Shown: positions 19,335 through 28,067 of the stretch, in pieces | Position numbering within the stretch: position 1 is the stretch's first letter | Layout of the letters: each line of letters begins with the position of its first letter | Origin: Bosea sp. RAC05 | GTDB lineage: Bacteria > Pseudomonadota > Alphaproteobacteria > Rhizobiales > Beijerinckiaceae | Direction: 5' to 3' | DNA length: 64,000 nucleotides | NCBI RefSeq assembly: GCF_001713455.1 | Contig: NZ_CP016464.1 | Coordinates: 4,760,001-4,824,000 of the forward strand | Made by a program: the position numbers and the translations under genes | Notes under the pieces: model-generated | Told to the model about the DNA's origin: nothing | Seen by the model: the letters and a program-made list of their open reading frames with translations, nothing else | Databases searched by the model: none

Positions 19335-19678
19335 TGCAAAACTCCAGTCCCATTCGGAACTGTCTATGATGAGTCGCAATAGACTCTCAATATAAATAGT
19401 GTTGCTGAATGAATTATATAATTTTTCTATTTCCAGAACATGACAAAGACGATCATCGATCAAAAATGATGCCAGATTGCGATCATTCTATTTCTGACTT
19501 GAAACCGATGCCTGCCCGCTCGTCGCGTCCCGCGATCCGCTGCCGAATGCACCGCTCTGACGGTCACAGCGTTCCCGCTTGACGCGGACGGGCCGGCGTC
19601 CTCTGTCGCGACGAAGGCAGGCTGAGCGCCGGGCGGCCCGACGGGACAGCGCTTCGGGCCGGGCGGGACGGGTGGGCG
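19335..19678. promoter_or_regulatory. A/T-rich divergent promoter region of the haem receptor
   Basis: No gene is visible in this 344-base gap between divergent genes. The part 19360-19500 is far richer in A/T than its surroundings. It contains TATAAT on the minus strand near 19412-19422, an inverted repeat GAGTC/GACTC (19371-19386) and another AATGAT/ATCATT (19465-19487). These could be -10 and operator sites for an iron regulator (Irr, RirA or Fur), but I cannot match a consensus with confidence. Confidence 0.4.
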
Positions 19679-22033
19679 ATGACGGAAGCGAGAACCGCCG
19701 GCGAAGGCACCAGGAGCCAACCGACCCTCGATGACCCGCGCTCGCTGCGGCGGCGGGAGGACGCACGCTTCCTCACCGGGCGCGGCGATTACCTCGGCGA
19801 TCGCGCCCCGGAGGGCGAATTCGCCGCCGTCATGCTGCGCTCACCCCATGCCCATGCCCGCATCCGCGCGATCGACACCGCCGCCGCGGCGAGCCTGCCC
19901 GGCGTGCACGGCGTCTACACCGCCGCCGATCTCGACGGCCTTGCTCCTCTGCCGACCTCGATCATCGTCGCCACCGTCGAGCCGCTGATCGTGCCGCCGC
20001 GCTGGCCGCTGGCGCGCGACCATGTCCGCCATGTCGGCGAACCCGTCGCCTTCGTCGTCGCCGACACGGAGGCGCTGGCCCGCGAGGCCTGCGAGCACAT
20101 CAGCATCGATTACGACATCCTGCCGGCGGTCACCGATCTGCGCGGCGCGACCGACGGGCACGCGCCGCAGCTCTGGCCGCAGGCGCCGGGCAACATCGCC
20201 TTCCGTTTCCGCCGCGGCGATCCCGCCGCCGTCGAGCGCGCCTTCGCGAAAGCCGCCCACATCGTGAGCTGCGATCTGGTCAACAACCGCATCGTCGCCG
20301 CGGCCCTCGAGCCGCGCATCGCCATCGGCCGTTACGACGCCGGCGCGGACCGCTACCACCTCGAGATCAGCGGCGCCTCGGTCCACGACATCCGCCGCGA
20401 ACTGGCGCAGGGCGTCTTCGGCCTGCCGCTCGACCGCATCCGGGTTTCGGCGCCCGATGTCGGCGGCGGCTTCGGCATGAAGAACGTCACCTATCCCGAA
20501 TATGCGCTGGTGCTCTGGGCCGCGCGGCGGCTCGGCCGGCCGGTGCGCTGGAGCGCCGAGCGCATCGAGGAGTTCACCGGCGGCGCCCATGCCCGCGACA
20601 ATCTCAGCACCGCGCGGCTGGCGCTCGACAGGCGCGGGCGCTTTCTCGCGCTCGATGTCGAGACGATCGCCAATCTCGGCGCCTATGTCTCCTCGCTCGG
20701 TCCCGGCAGCGGAACCAACGCCCCCGCCGCCGCGATGGGCGGGCTCTACGACATCCCCGCCATGGCGATGGATGTCCGAGGCGTCTTCACCAACACAGCC
20801 CCGATCGACGCCTATCGCGGCGCCGGCAAGCCCGAGGCGAACTATCTGATCGAGCGGCTGATCGAAGCCGCTGCCCATAAGCTGCGGATCGATCCGGCGG
20901 AACTGCGCCGGCGCAACTTCATCCGCAGCTTCCCCTACCGCCGTCCCGCCTTCGGCATGGTGATCGACAGCGGCACCTTTCCGGAGAACCTCGAGCGGGC
21001 GCTGGCGGCGGCCGACCGGGCCGGCTTTGCAGCACGCAAGCGCGCCGCCCGAAAGCGCGGCAAGCTGCGCGGCTTCGGCATCGGCTGCTTCCTCGAAACC
21101 TCGCGTGGCCGCCCCGACGAGGAGGCCTGGCTGCGGGTCGGGGCGGACGGCCAGATCGCCATGGCGGTCGGCACCCATTCCAACGGCCAGGGTCACGAGA
21201 CCAGCTTCGCCCAGCTCGCGGCCGCCCGGCTCGGCATGCCGGTCGAGCGCTTCACGCTCGTCCAGGGGGACACCGCGTCCGTCCCGCGCGGCGGCGGCCA
21301 TGGCGGCGCGCGCTCGCTGCATCTCGGCGGCACGGCACTGCTGATGGCGGCCGACGATCTGCTCGCGAAGGCCAGGCCCGTCGCCGCGCAGCTGCTGCAG
21401 GTCGCGGCCGACAGCCTCTCCTTCGCGGAAGGCCGCTTCCGCAGCGAGCCTTCAGCGGACGGCCTGCCGCGCGAGATCGACCTCTTGGCCATCTCGGCCC
21501 ATCTCGCGGAGAGCAGCGGCGCGCCGCTGGAAGGCCATGGCGACAACCGCTGCGACGTCTTCACCTTTCCCAACGGCGCGCAGGCGGCGGAGGTCGAGAT
21601 CGATCCGGACACCGGCGCCGTCGCGATCGAACGCTATGTCGCGGTCGACGATTACGGGACGCTGATCAACCCGCTGCTGGCGGAGGCGCAGGTCCATGGC
21701 GGTCTGGCGCAGGGCATCGGCCAGGCGCTGATGGAGGAGGCGCTCTACGATGAAGGCTCCGGCCAGCTCCTGAGCGCGACTTTCATGGACTATGCCGTGC
21801 CGCGCGCCGCCGACCTGCCCGCCTTCGACCTGGAGATGGTCGAGGTGCCGACGCGCGCCAACCCGCTCGGCGTCAAGGGCGCCGGCCAGGCCGGCTGCAT
21901 CGGCGCGCCGCAGACGGTGATCCACGCGATCCTCGACGCGCTGCGCCCGCTGGGCGTGACGCATCTCGACATGCCCGCAACGCCGGCGAGGGTCTGGCGC
22001 GCGATCCGGGATGCGCGGGCGGCGAAGCCTTAG
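19679..22033 (+). CDS. Orphan molybdopterin-binding subunit of the xanthine dehydrogenase / CoxL family
   Basis: The 784-residue protein has the two aldehyde-oxidase/xanthine-dehydrogenase molybdopterin domains: LRRREDARFLTGRGDYL, LRSPHAHARIRAID, the cofactor loops VGGGFGMKN and DAYRGAGKPEAN, and GVKGAGQAGCIGAP near the end. Family members hydroxylate or dehydrogenate aldehydes, purines or aromatics with FeS and FAD subunits. Neither subunit is encoded next to it. The active-site loop CuCys of CO dehydrogenase is absent (AYRGAG), so it is not a CO dehydrogenase. The conserved catalytic Glu of KGAGE is Gln737. Substrate unknown. Its stop overlaps the convergent SDR stop. Confidence 0.85.
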   Translation: MTEARTAGEGTRSQPTLDDPRSLRRREDARFLTGRGDYLGDRAPEGEFAAVMLRSPHAHARIRAIDTAAAASLPGVHGVYTAADLDGLAPLPTSIIVATVEPLIVPPRWPLARDHVRHVGEPVAFVVADTEALAREACEHISIDYDILPAVTDLRGATDGHAPQLWPQAPGNIAFRFRRGDPAAVERAFAKAAHIVSCDLVNNRIVAAALEPRIAIGRYDAGADRYHLEISGASVHDIRRELAQGVFGLPLDRIRVSAPDVGGGFGMKNVTYPEYALVLWAARRLGRPVRWSAERIEEFTGGAHARDNLSTARLALDRRGRFLALDVETIANLGAYVSSLGPGSGTNAPAAAMGGLYDIPAMAMDVRGVFTNTAPIDAYRGAGKPEANYLIERLIEAAAHKLRIDPAELRRRNFIRSFPYRRPAFGMVIDSGTFPENLERALAAADRAGFAARKRAARKRGKLRGFGIGCFLETSRGRPDEEAWLRVGADGQIAMAVGTHSNGQGHETSFAQLAAARLGMPVERFTLVQGDTASVPRGGGHGGARSLHLGGTALLMAADDLLAKARPVAAQLLQVAADSLSFAEGRFRSEPSADGLPREIDLLAISAHLAESSGAPLEGHGDNRCDVFTFPNGAQAAEVEIDPDTGAVAIERYVAVDDYGTLINPLLAEAQVHGGLAQGIGQALMEEALYDEGSGQLLSATFMDYAVPRAADLPAFDLEMVEVPTRANPLGVKGAGQAGCIGAPQTVIHAILDALRPLGVTHLDMPATPARVWRAIRDARAAKP

Positions 22034-22797
22034 GCCATCACCAGCCCGCCATCGACATGCAATGTCTGGCCGGTGACGAAGCCGCTCGCCTCCGAGGCCA
22101 GGAACAGCACCGGCCCGGTCACGTCCTCGGGCGTCGCGATCCGCCCCAGCGGCGTCTGGGCGATCAGCATCTCCCTGACCGCCTCGGGCGTCCGGGCACT
22201 CGCATCGGTCGGCCAGACCAGCCCCGGCGCGACGCAGTTGACCCGGATGCCGAGCGGCCCGAGCTCGGTCGCGAGGTTGCGGCTGAAGCCGATCAGCGCC
22301 GCCTTGGCGGTGGTGTAGTCGTGATAGGCGAGGCTCGGCCGCGCTACGAGATCGGTGGCCATGTTGACGATGGCACCGCGCCCGCGCCGGCGCATCAGCG
22401 GCAGGGTCGCCTGGCAGACATTGTAGGTCGCCCTCAGCGCGCCATCGACCTGCGTCTGATAGGCCGACCAGGGCGTCTCCCAGAAGCGCGCGCGATGGTC
22501 GGGGTCGAAGACATAAGGCGCAAACGCGTTGTTGACGACGGCATCCAGCCGGCCCGCCTCCTCCGCGATCCGCGCCAGCATCCCCGCGACCGCCTCCGGA
22601 TCGGTGACGTCGGCGGCGATCGCCACCGCCTGCCCGCCCGCCGCCCGGCAGGCCTCGACCACGGCCTGCGCCGCGGCGTCGCTGCTGCGGTAGTTGACGA
22701 AGACCAGCCCGCCCTCCGCGGCGAAGGCTTTCGCGATGGCCGCGCCAATGCCCCGGCTCGCCCCGGTGACGAGGATCACTTGGTCGCGGAACATCAT
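22030..22797 (-). CDS. SDR family oxidoreductase (FabG-like)
   Basis: The 255-residue classical short-chain dehydrogenase has the NAD(P) loop TGASRGIGAAIA, the NN-A motif VVNNAFAP, the active-site YxxxK in YHDYTTAKAALIGF and the C-terminal FVTGQTLHVDGGLVMA. It would reduce or oxidise an alcohol/carbonyl pair. I start at the ATG at 22797, behind GAGGG. It lies 127 bases after the binding-protein gene of the TPP-riboswitch operon, with only a palindromic repeat between, so it may be the last gene of that operon. An aldehyde reductase step after the LuxC-like enzyme is my inference. Confidence 0.85.
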   Translation of the reverse strand: MMFRDQVILVTGASRGIGAAIAKAFAAEGGLVFVNYRSSDAAAQAVVEACRAAGGQAVAIAADVTDPEAVAGMLARIAEEAGRLDAVVNNAFAPYVFDPDHRARFWETPWSAYQTQVDGALRATYNVCQATLPLMRRRGRGAIVNMATDLVARPSLAYHDYTTAKAALIGFSRNLATELGPLGIRVNCVAPGLVWPTDASARTPEAVREMLIAQTPLGRIATPEDVTGPVLFLASEASGFVTGQTLHVDGGLVMA

Positions 22798-22841
22798 ACC
22801 CGTTCCCTCGCCTGTTCTCCAGGGACTGCGCTGGCCCGCAC

Positions 22842-22917
22842 CGTCATTGCGAGTGCAGCGAAGCAATCCAGTTGGGTTTGCGAAGCGCTGGATTGCTTCG
22901 CTGCGCTCGCAATGACG
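22842..22917. repeat. Palindromic intergenic repeat, type A, copy 1
   Basis: Two 30-base arms beginning CGTCATTGCGAG and ending GAAGCAATCCAG form an inverted repeat with one mismatch around a 16-base loop, 76 bases in total. A second 76-base copy lies at 42319-42394. It sits between two minus-strand genes of one probable operon and could stabilise or attenuate the mRNA. Confidence 0.9.
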
Positions 22918-22924
22918 AAGACTC

Positions 22925-23917
22925 TCAAGGAATCAGATCCGTCTTCACCACCTGGTTCATATCGATCGGCTTTCCGATCAGCCCGAGCCAATGGAAGGTG
23001 TCGGCGCCCTTCTGCAGCAGCTCCGGATCGAAATGGCCGAGGCCCTTCGCCTGCGTCGTCGGCGACACCGTCGAGATGTTGCGCAGCTTGATGATCTCGA
23101 GATTGAGCGCCTCGTCGCGGCCATTGATCGCACGCGTCACCGCGAGCTTCGCCGCCTCCTCGGGGCTCGCGATCATCCAGGCGGCGCTGTCGCGATAGGC
23201 GGCAAGGAAGCGCTTCAGCAGCGGCTTCTTCGCCTCGTAGGTCGCCTGCGTCACCACGAAGATGTCGCTCGGCAGGTTGAGATGGTCCTTGACCTCGATG
23301 ACGTCGACCTCCGGCAGGCCCTTCATTTTCGCGACCAGAAGCCCGGTGTCGGTCGCGGCCGTGGCGTCGACCTGGCCCTGGATCAGCGGCGCGAAGTTGA
23401 GCAGGCCGGTGACCTCGACGGTGACGTCCTTTTCGGTCAACCCGACCTGGTGCAGCAGCACCTGCAGGTTCTGGCGCGTACCGCTGGACAGCGAGTAGAC
23501 ACCGATGCGCTTGCCCTTGAGGTCTGCGGCCGTACGGATGCCCTTCGCCTTCGGCGCGACCACGTTGAAGACGTTCTGCGGATAGATGTTGTAGATCGCG
23601 ACCAGCTTCTCGCCCTTGTCGAGCGCGAGATAGAGCGCCGCCGGATCGGTGAAGGCGATGTCAGCCTGGCCCGACAGAATGTTCTGGATCGCCGAGCCGC
23701 CGCCGGTTCCGGGCACATAGCCGAGATCGATCCCCTTCGCGCGGAAGAAGCCCTTGTCCGGCTCGGCCAGCAGATTGGTGATCTCGCTGATCGGCTGGCT
23801 CCAGCCGGCGACGGTGACCTTGTCGAGCGGCTGGGCGTGGAGGGTGCCAAGGCTCAGCGCACCCATCAGGCCGGTCCAGAGCAGCGCCAGCAAATGGCGG
23901 CGGGAATGTTGGGACAT
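22925..23917 (-). CDS. ABC transporter substrate-binding protein, NMT1/THI5-like
   Basis: The 330-residue periplasmic protein has a signal peptide (MSQHSRRHLLALLWTGLMGA, with a double-Arg-like start, cleaved near LHAQP) and an NMT1/SsuA-type fold: EPDKGFFRAKGIDLGYVPG, GGSAIQNILSGQADIAFTDPAALYLAL, LKGKRIGVYSLSSGTRQNLQ. Such proteins bind taurine, nitrate or the thiamine pyrimidine precursor HMP. Location under a TPP riboswitch, with its permease and ATPase upstream, points to a thiamine precursor (inference from context). The permease stop is five bases before its start. Confidence 0.88.
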   Translation of the reverse strand: MSQHSRRHLLALLWTGLMGALSLGTLHAQPLDKVTVAGWSQPISEITNLLAEPDKGFFRAKGIDLGYVPGTGGGSAIQNILSGQADIAFTDPAALYLALDKGEKLVAIYNIYPQNVFNVVAPKAKGIRTAADLKGKRIGVYSLSSGTRQNLQVLLHQVGLTEKDVTVEVTGLLNFAPLIQGQVDATAATDTGLLVAKMKGLPEVDVIEVKDHLNLPSDIFVVTQATYEAKKPLLKRFLAAYRDSAAWMIASPEEAAKLAVTRAINGRDEALNLEIIKLRNISTVSPTTQAKGLGHFDPELLQKGADTFHWLGLIGKPIDMNQVVKTDLIP

Positions 23918-23922
23918 CGGAC

Positions 23923-24672
23923 TTACCCTTTCAGATGGTGGCGCAGCAGCAGCCGCTCGATGAGGAGCGCCGCCTGGTAGAAAGCCATGCCGAGCAGCGT
24001 GATGACGATGAAGAGCGCGAACATCAGGCTCGAATCCATCACGCTCTGGGCGGCGATGATCGAGGCGCCGAGCCCCGCCCGGCCGCCGATGAACTCGCCG
24101 ACGACGGCGCCGACCAGCGCCAGCACGACCGCGACCCGGAACCCCGCGAGGATCACCGGAAGCGCACCGGGCAGCTTCAGCCGCAGCAGCGTCTGCAGAC
24201 GGCTCGCGCCCAGCATGCGGAACAGCTCGCGCCGTCCGGAATCGACCTGAGACAGCCCGGTCAGCGTGTTTTCCATCAGCGGGAAGAAGCAGATCAGCGC
24301 CGTGATCACGATGGTCGGCGTCAGGCCGAAGCCGAACCAGACGATGAAGAGCGGGCCGAGCGCGAGCTTCGGCACGACCTGGCTCGCGACGATGTAGGGA
24401 TGGAGCAGCCGGCGCAGCACGGGGGCCTCCGCCAGCAGGATTCCTGTCGCCAGCCCGACCGTGCAGCCCAGCGCCAGCCCGAGCGTCATTTCGGTCGCGG
24501 TCACGGCGAGGTGCGGCAGCAGACGCCCGCTGGCGATCTCGCTCCACAGCGTGGCGAAGACGGAAGACGGCGCCGGCACGATCAGGGCCGGGACCCGGCC
24601 GAGACGGCACCACGCCTCCCAGCCGGCGAGCAGGGCGACGAGCAGGAGCGCCGAGGCCAGCCTTTCCCTCAT
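23923..24672 (-). CDS. ABC transporter permease, SsuC/ThiX type
   Basis: The 249-residue inner-membrane protein has about six hydrophobic segments and the BPD permease loop ELFRMLGASRLQTLLRLKLPGALPVILAGFRVAV, which contacts the ATPase. PAPSSVFATLW and FFPLMENTLTGL are typical for the NitT/TauT/thiamine-precursor class. It overlaps the ATPase gene by ATGA and is followed after five bases by the binding protein, so the three form one importer. The TPP riboswitch upstream suggests a B1 precursor as cargo. Confidence 0.9.
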   Translation of the reverse strand: MRERLASALLLVALLAGWEAWCRLGRVPALIVPAPSSVFATLWSEIASGRLLPHLAVTATEMTLGLALGCTVGLATGILLAEAPVLRRLLHPYIVASQVVPKLALGPLFIVWFGFGLTPTIVITALICFFPLMENTLTGLSQVDSGRRELFRMLGASRLQTLLRLKLPGALPVILAGFRVAVVLALVGAVVGEFIGGRAGLGASIIAAQSVMDSSLMFALFIVITLLGMAFYQAALLIERLLLRHHLKG

Positions 24673-25430
24673 GGCGCGGCATCCATCGCCTGACGCAGCT
24701 CGCGGCAGAGCGCGTTGAAGGCCGCGCCATAGCGCAGCTCGCGCGAGCGCGGCCGCGGCAGGTCGATGGCGAGGTCGTGGTGCAGCCGCCCGCCGGCCAT
24801 GATCGCGACCCGGTCGGCGAGATAGACCGCCTCGCCGATGTCATGGGTGACGAAGAGTACCGTGGTCGCCTGCAGCGCACACAGCGCCAGCAGATCGTCC
24901 TGGAGCTCCTCGCGCGTCAGCGCATCGAGCGCCGCAAAGGGCTCGTCCAGCAGCAGCAGGGCCGGCTGCGTGATCAGCGCCCGCGCCACCGCGACCCGGC
25001 TCTGCTGCCCGCCCGAGAGCTGGGCGGGATGCCGCGCCGCGAAGGCCGACAGGCCCACCCGGTCGAGCAAAGCGCGCGCCGTCTCGCGATCCGCCTCGCC
25101 CACGCTGCGCTTCAGCGAGAGCGGCAGCAGGACGTTGTCGAGAACGCTGAGCCAGTCGAGCAGCGTCGGCTGCTGGAAGACGAAACCGATCCGCGGCCCC
25201 GGCCCGTCGAGGGTCACGCCGTCGATCCGCACGAGCCCCTGCCGGGGCGCCAGCAGGCCGGCCGCCAGCTTGAGCAGGGTCGTCTTGCCGCTGCCGCTGC
25301 GCCCGACCAGGCAATGGAACGCCCCGCGCGGGATCGCCCAGTCGACGCCGTCGACGATGGCCTCTGCGCCATAGCCGAAATCCACCGCCTCGAGGGCGAC
25401 GAAGGCGTCGGGGTAGGCTTCACTCGACAT
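24669..25430 (-). CDS. ABC transporter ATP-binding protein, SsuB/ThiZ type
   Basis: The 253-residue ATPase has all motifs: Walker A GRSGSGKTTLLK, Q-loop FVFQQPTLLDWLSVLDNV, signature LSGGQQSRVAVARAL, Walker B LLLLDEPFAALD and the H-loop FVTHDIGEAVYLADRV. The segment QQPTLLDWLSV is typical of the nitrate/taurine/thiamine-precursor ATPases. It powers the permease encoded by the overlapping next gene. Its start overlaps the end of the LuxC-like gene by 11 bases, tying transport and acyl reduction genes in one transcript. Confidence 0.92.
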   Translation of the reverse strand: MSSEAYPDAFVALEAVDFGYGAEAIVDGVDWAIPRGAFHCLVGRSGSGKTTLLKLAAGLLAPRQGLVRIDGVTLDGPGPRIGFVFQQPTLLDWLSVLDNVLLPLSLKRSVGEADRETARALLDRVGLSAFAARHPAQLSGGQQSRVAVARALITQPALLLLDEPFAALDALTREELQDDLLALCALQATTVLFVTHDIGEAVYLADRVAIMAGGRLHHDLAIDLPRPRSRELRYGAAFNALCRELRQAMDAAP

Positions 25431-26871
25431 AGGGTGCCAGGTCGTCGGCGGCCCGTTCGGCCGATTGCTCGATCTCGGTCAGCCTGACCAAGTCGAGCAG
25501 GTTGAAGCGCCCGTCATTGTGCCAGCCGGCCTCGGGGGCCGCCATCGCCCCGAAGCCGCAGATGCGGGTGACGCCCGCGTCCCCTAGCAGCGCCGCGATG
25601 CGGAACAGCTCGCGCGGCGAGGCCGCGACCGCCGCGGTCTGCAGATAGGCGCGGGAGGGCGAAACCAGCGCCGGCACCGCATCGAGGCTGTCGACGGCGA
25701 CGATCTTCAGCGTGCGGTTGAGCGCGCTCGGCGCGAGTGGCTGGGCGGCATCGTTGAAGACCACACTCCAGCCATCGCCGGCCTCGCCCAGCACCACGGT
25801 CCCGTCCTCGTCGAAGCCGCGCATCTCTTCGCGGCTGCGCCAGGCGGCAACGCCGGCCGCCTCCGCCACCGAGAGCGCGCGGCGCGGATGGCGGAGCCGC
25901 AGCGCACCGAGCTCCTGCGAGACGCGCTCGGCGAATTCGCGTGGCGAGACCGCCCCGCCCCGGGCGACGAACAGCATCTGCGGCGAGTAGCAGCCCTGCT
26001 GCTCCCAGCGCGCCACATCCTGCGCCACGAGCCGCGCCAGCGGCCCGGCCCGGCGCGTGTCGAGCGCCTCGGCACCAATCAGCCCGAACCCGATCCGGTG
26101 CCCATGCGCGAGGAAGCGCGCCGTCACCGGCACCCGCTCGCGGATCGCCGTCAGCGCGTCATTGCCGCCATAGGCGACGATCGTGTCGGCCTGGTTCAGC
26201 CAGGCACGCTCCGCCTCCGCGTCGCCGCCCTTCCACCAGACCACCGCCAGGCATTGGCCGAGCCTAGGGTCGATCTCGGCGATGATCTGCGCGAACCACC
26301 CCGCCAACAGCGGCTCGGCGCTCGCGACCTTGCCGACCGTGCCCGCCTTGACCAGGAGCCCGCAGATCAGGCTCCAGAGCGACAGGCCCGGCACGTTCCC
26401 CGCCCAGATATGGAGCAGGAGCTGCGGCCCCTGGGCGCGCGTGAAGCCGCCCTTCATCGCCGGCTGGAAACCGTCGAGCACGGCCGGGTTGGCGAAATCC
26501 TCGGCCAGGAAGCGCTGCAGCTGCGGCGCGCGGAAGCTGCGCAGATAGCCCGACAGCCCAAGGCGAACGCTCTCGCGGTCATAGCCGGTGACGATGGGCA
26601 AGACGGCTTCCGCCCGCCGCCGCCAGGGATCGTTCCGGTCGAGCAGCCGGGCGATGGCGGCGTCCAGCGTCGCGACGATCTGCGCGACCGGCAGCGTCCT
26701 GAGATAGGTCCGCGCCTGCTCGCGCACATGGCTGGCGAGCGCGCCGGCCTGCGCCGTGGTCAGCTCCGGAACCCGCACCTGCACGCGCTCGCCCCAGGCG
26801 CTGAAGTCCAGCGTCCGCCAGGCGACCTCGCCGGCCGGCAGCCCCGGCAGATGCCCCGCGGTCTCGATCAC
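25420..26871 (-). CDS. LuxC-like acyl reductase
   Basis: The protein (about 483 aa from the GTG at 26871) has the aldehyde-dehydrogenase-like LuxC fold: HIWAGNVPGLSLWSLICGLLVK, ERAWLNQADTIVAYGGNDAL and, around Cys294, EQQGCYSPQMLFVARGG, which aligns with the catalytic cysteine of LuxC. LuxC reduces an acyl group, delivered by LuxE, to an aldehyde with NADPH. There are no luciferase genes here. The GTG lies four bases after the LuxE-like stop; upstream ATGs lie inside that gene. With a TPP riboswitch in front and a thiamine-type importer behind, the acyl substrate is more likely a vitamin precursor acid than a fatty acid (inference). Confidence 0.85.
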   Translation of the reverse strand: MIETAGHLPGLPAGEVAWRTLDFSAWGERVQVRVPELTTAQAGALASHVREQARTYLRTLPVAQIVATLDAAIARLLDRNDPWRRRAEAVLPIVTGYDRESVRLGLSGYLRSFRAPQLQRFLAEDFANPAVLDGFQPAMKGGFTRAQGPQLLLHIWAGNVPGLSLWSLICGLLVKAGTVGKVASAEPLLAGWFAQIIAEIDPRLGQCLAVVWWKGGDAEAERAWLNQADTIVAYGGNDALTAIRERVPVTARFLAHGHRIGFGLIGAEALDTRRAGPLARLVAQDVARWEQQGCYSPQMLFVARGGAVSPREFAERVSQELGALRLRHPRRALSVAEAAGVAAWRSREEMRGFDEDGTVVLGEAGDGWSVVFNDAAQPLAPSALNRTLKIVAVDSLDAVPALVSPSRAYLQTAAVAASPRELFRIAALLGDAGVTRICGFGAMAAPEAGWHNDGRFNLLDLVRLTEIEQSAERAADDLAPYVE

Positions 26872-26875
26872 CGCC

Positions 26876-27997
26876 TCAGCCCCGCGCCGCCCGCAGGAAT
26901 TCCTCGACCGCCACCGAACAGCCCTTGGAATCGGCACCGTCGACGCGGCCGAGCAACCGGAAGCCGCCCTCGACCATCACGCCGGCATCCTCGGTCAGGA
27001 TCGCGGAGGCACAGTTGAAATGGGCGAGGTCGTGATGGACCAGCACGCCGGTCGTTCCCTCCGGCAGGTCGCGCCCGCTGACCGGATCGACCACGCGGCT
27101 GCGGATCCAGTGCGGGCCGGACTTCACCGGCGGGCAGGTCGCATTGCCGTCATCATAGAACTGCGTGCTGAGTTCGGTCATGCCGTACATGTTGATGCAA
27201 GCCTCGCGCGGCACGCCGAGCGCCGCCGACAGCGCGTCGTAGAAGGCATCCGGCGTCATCTCGCGCGACTGGCCCTTGAAGCCGCCGGTGTCGAGGATGC
27301 GGCTACCGGCAGGCAGCGCGAAGCGCCGTCCCTGCGCCGCCAGCGCGTCGAGCAGATGCACGAAGCTGAAGCTCGCGCCGAGCAGCGCATAGGGCTCGCC
27401 CGAGGCCTGCGCCCGCTCCAGCGCCGCGATAAGCCGCGGCAGGTCGAGCCCGTCTGCACCGATGAAGCCTTCGCTGTCAGGCGTCCCACATTCCTGCTTC
27501 GCCAGAGCCAGGTAACGCGCCAGCGAGGAGTTCGGCATCGCCTGCTCGTCGGGGAAGAGGATGCCCATGGCCATGCGCTCCCGCCCGGCCATGAAGCGGC
27601 GGCGGAAATTCACCAGCATCGAGCGGTCCCAGACGGCCATTGTCGGGTGGTGGCTCTTGCCCCGCACCCCGCCCTGCGTCGTGCCGCTGGTCATGAAGAT
27701 GCGCACGGCCGCCTCGGGCGGCGTGCAACTCAGAGTCAGGGTCTTGAAGGCGCTGATCGGCACGGCCGGAATGTCGCGCCAGCTGCGGACGGTGAGCGTG
27801 GTGCGCCCGCGCTGGATCGCGAAGCACCGATAGGGTGCGTTGTGGGCGAACTGATAAGCGAAGACGGCCAGCGCCATGCGCTCGAACGCCGCCTCGGACG
27901 CGTCGTCCTGCTCGATGAAGGCCAGCAGGGCCTCGATGATCTCGCTCTGCGTCACGTCCGCTCGCGCCTTCCCGCAAGGCCCGTCGCCCGGCAACAT
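26876..27997 (-). CDS. LuxE-like acyl-protein synthetase
   Basis: This 373-residue adenylate-forming enzyme of the LuxE family has SFTS-like RIFMTSGTTQGGVRGK (AMP-binding loop), LLGASFSFVHLLDAL, RILDTGGFKGQ, NMYGMTELSTQFYD and, 13 residues from the end, DSKGCSVAVEEF. In LuxE a cysteine 14 residues from the C terminus takes the acyl group; Cys360 here sits equivalently. LuxE activates an acid as acyl-AMP and passes it to LuxC. It is the first gene after the TPP riboswitch. The start could be the ATG at 27997, which lies inside a hairpin, or the GTG at 27955 behind GGAAGG. Confidence 0.85.
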   Translation of the reverse strand: MLPGDGPCGKARADVTQSEIIEALLAFIEQDDASEAAFERMALAVFAYQFAHNAPYRCFAIQRGRTTLTVRSWRDIPAVPISAFKTLTLSCTPPEAAVRIFMTSGTTQGGVRGKSHHPTMAVWDRSMLVNFRRRFMAGRERMAMGILFPDEQAMPNSSLARYLALAKQECGTPDSEGFIGADGLDLPRLIAALERAQASGEPYALLGASFSFVHLLDALAAQGRRFALPAGSRILDTGGFKGQSREMTPDAFYDALSAALGVPREACINMYGMTELSTQFYDDGNATCPPVKSGPHWIRSRVVDPVSGRDLPEGTTGVLVHHDLAHFNCASAILTEDAGVMVEGGFRLLGRVDGADSKGCSVAVEEFLRAARG

Positions 27998-28007
27998 GCC
28001 GGGCCTT
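27976..28007 (-). promoter_or_regulatory. Hairpin that can hide the LuxE ribosome binding site and ATG
   Basis: On the minus strand GCCCGGC and GCCGGGC (28004-27998 and 27992-27986) form a perfect 7-bp stem with the candidate start AUG at its loop. The overlapping AAGGCCC, which is the likely Shine-Dalgarno, can instead pair with GGGCCUU at 27982-27976. Either fold would block initiation, so this may be part of the riboswitch expression platform. Confidence 0.5.
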
Positions 28008-28043
28008 AAGCCTGACGATCCGAAAATGACGGCGTGAGCCTGG

Positions 28044-28067
28044 AAAAGGGGCGTCGTGGCGCCGCCC
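28044..28067 (-). terminator. Short terminator-like hairpin after the riboswitch
   Basis: GGGCG and CGCCC form a 5-bp stem with a nine-base loop followed by C and four Us on the minus strand, immediately after the TPP aptamer. It could be a weak transcription terminator of the expression platform. The U-run is short, so control at translation is as likely. Confidence 0.4.

Noticed and set aside
19441..19455. TGA-N9-TCA as a RirA iron box upstream of the haem receptor
   Set aside because: Such a short pattern occurs by chance, and I am not sure of the exact spacing of the consensus.
19679..22033. Aerobic CO dehydrogenase large subunit
   Set aside because: The CO dehydrogenase active-site loop (AYRCSFR) is absent; the protein has AYRGAGK. 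Partners CoxM and CoxS are not here.
25420..27997. Bioluminescence (lux) operon
   Set aside because: LuxA, LuxB and LuxD are absent, and the control is by a TPP riboswitch, so light production is not supported.
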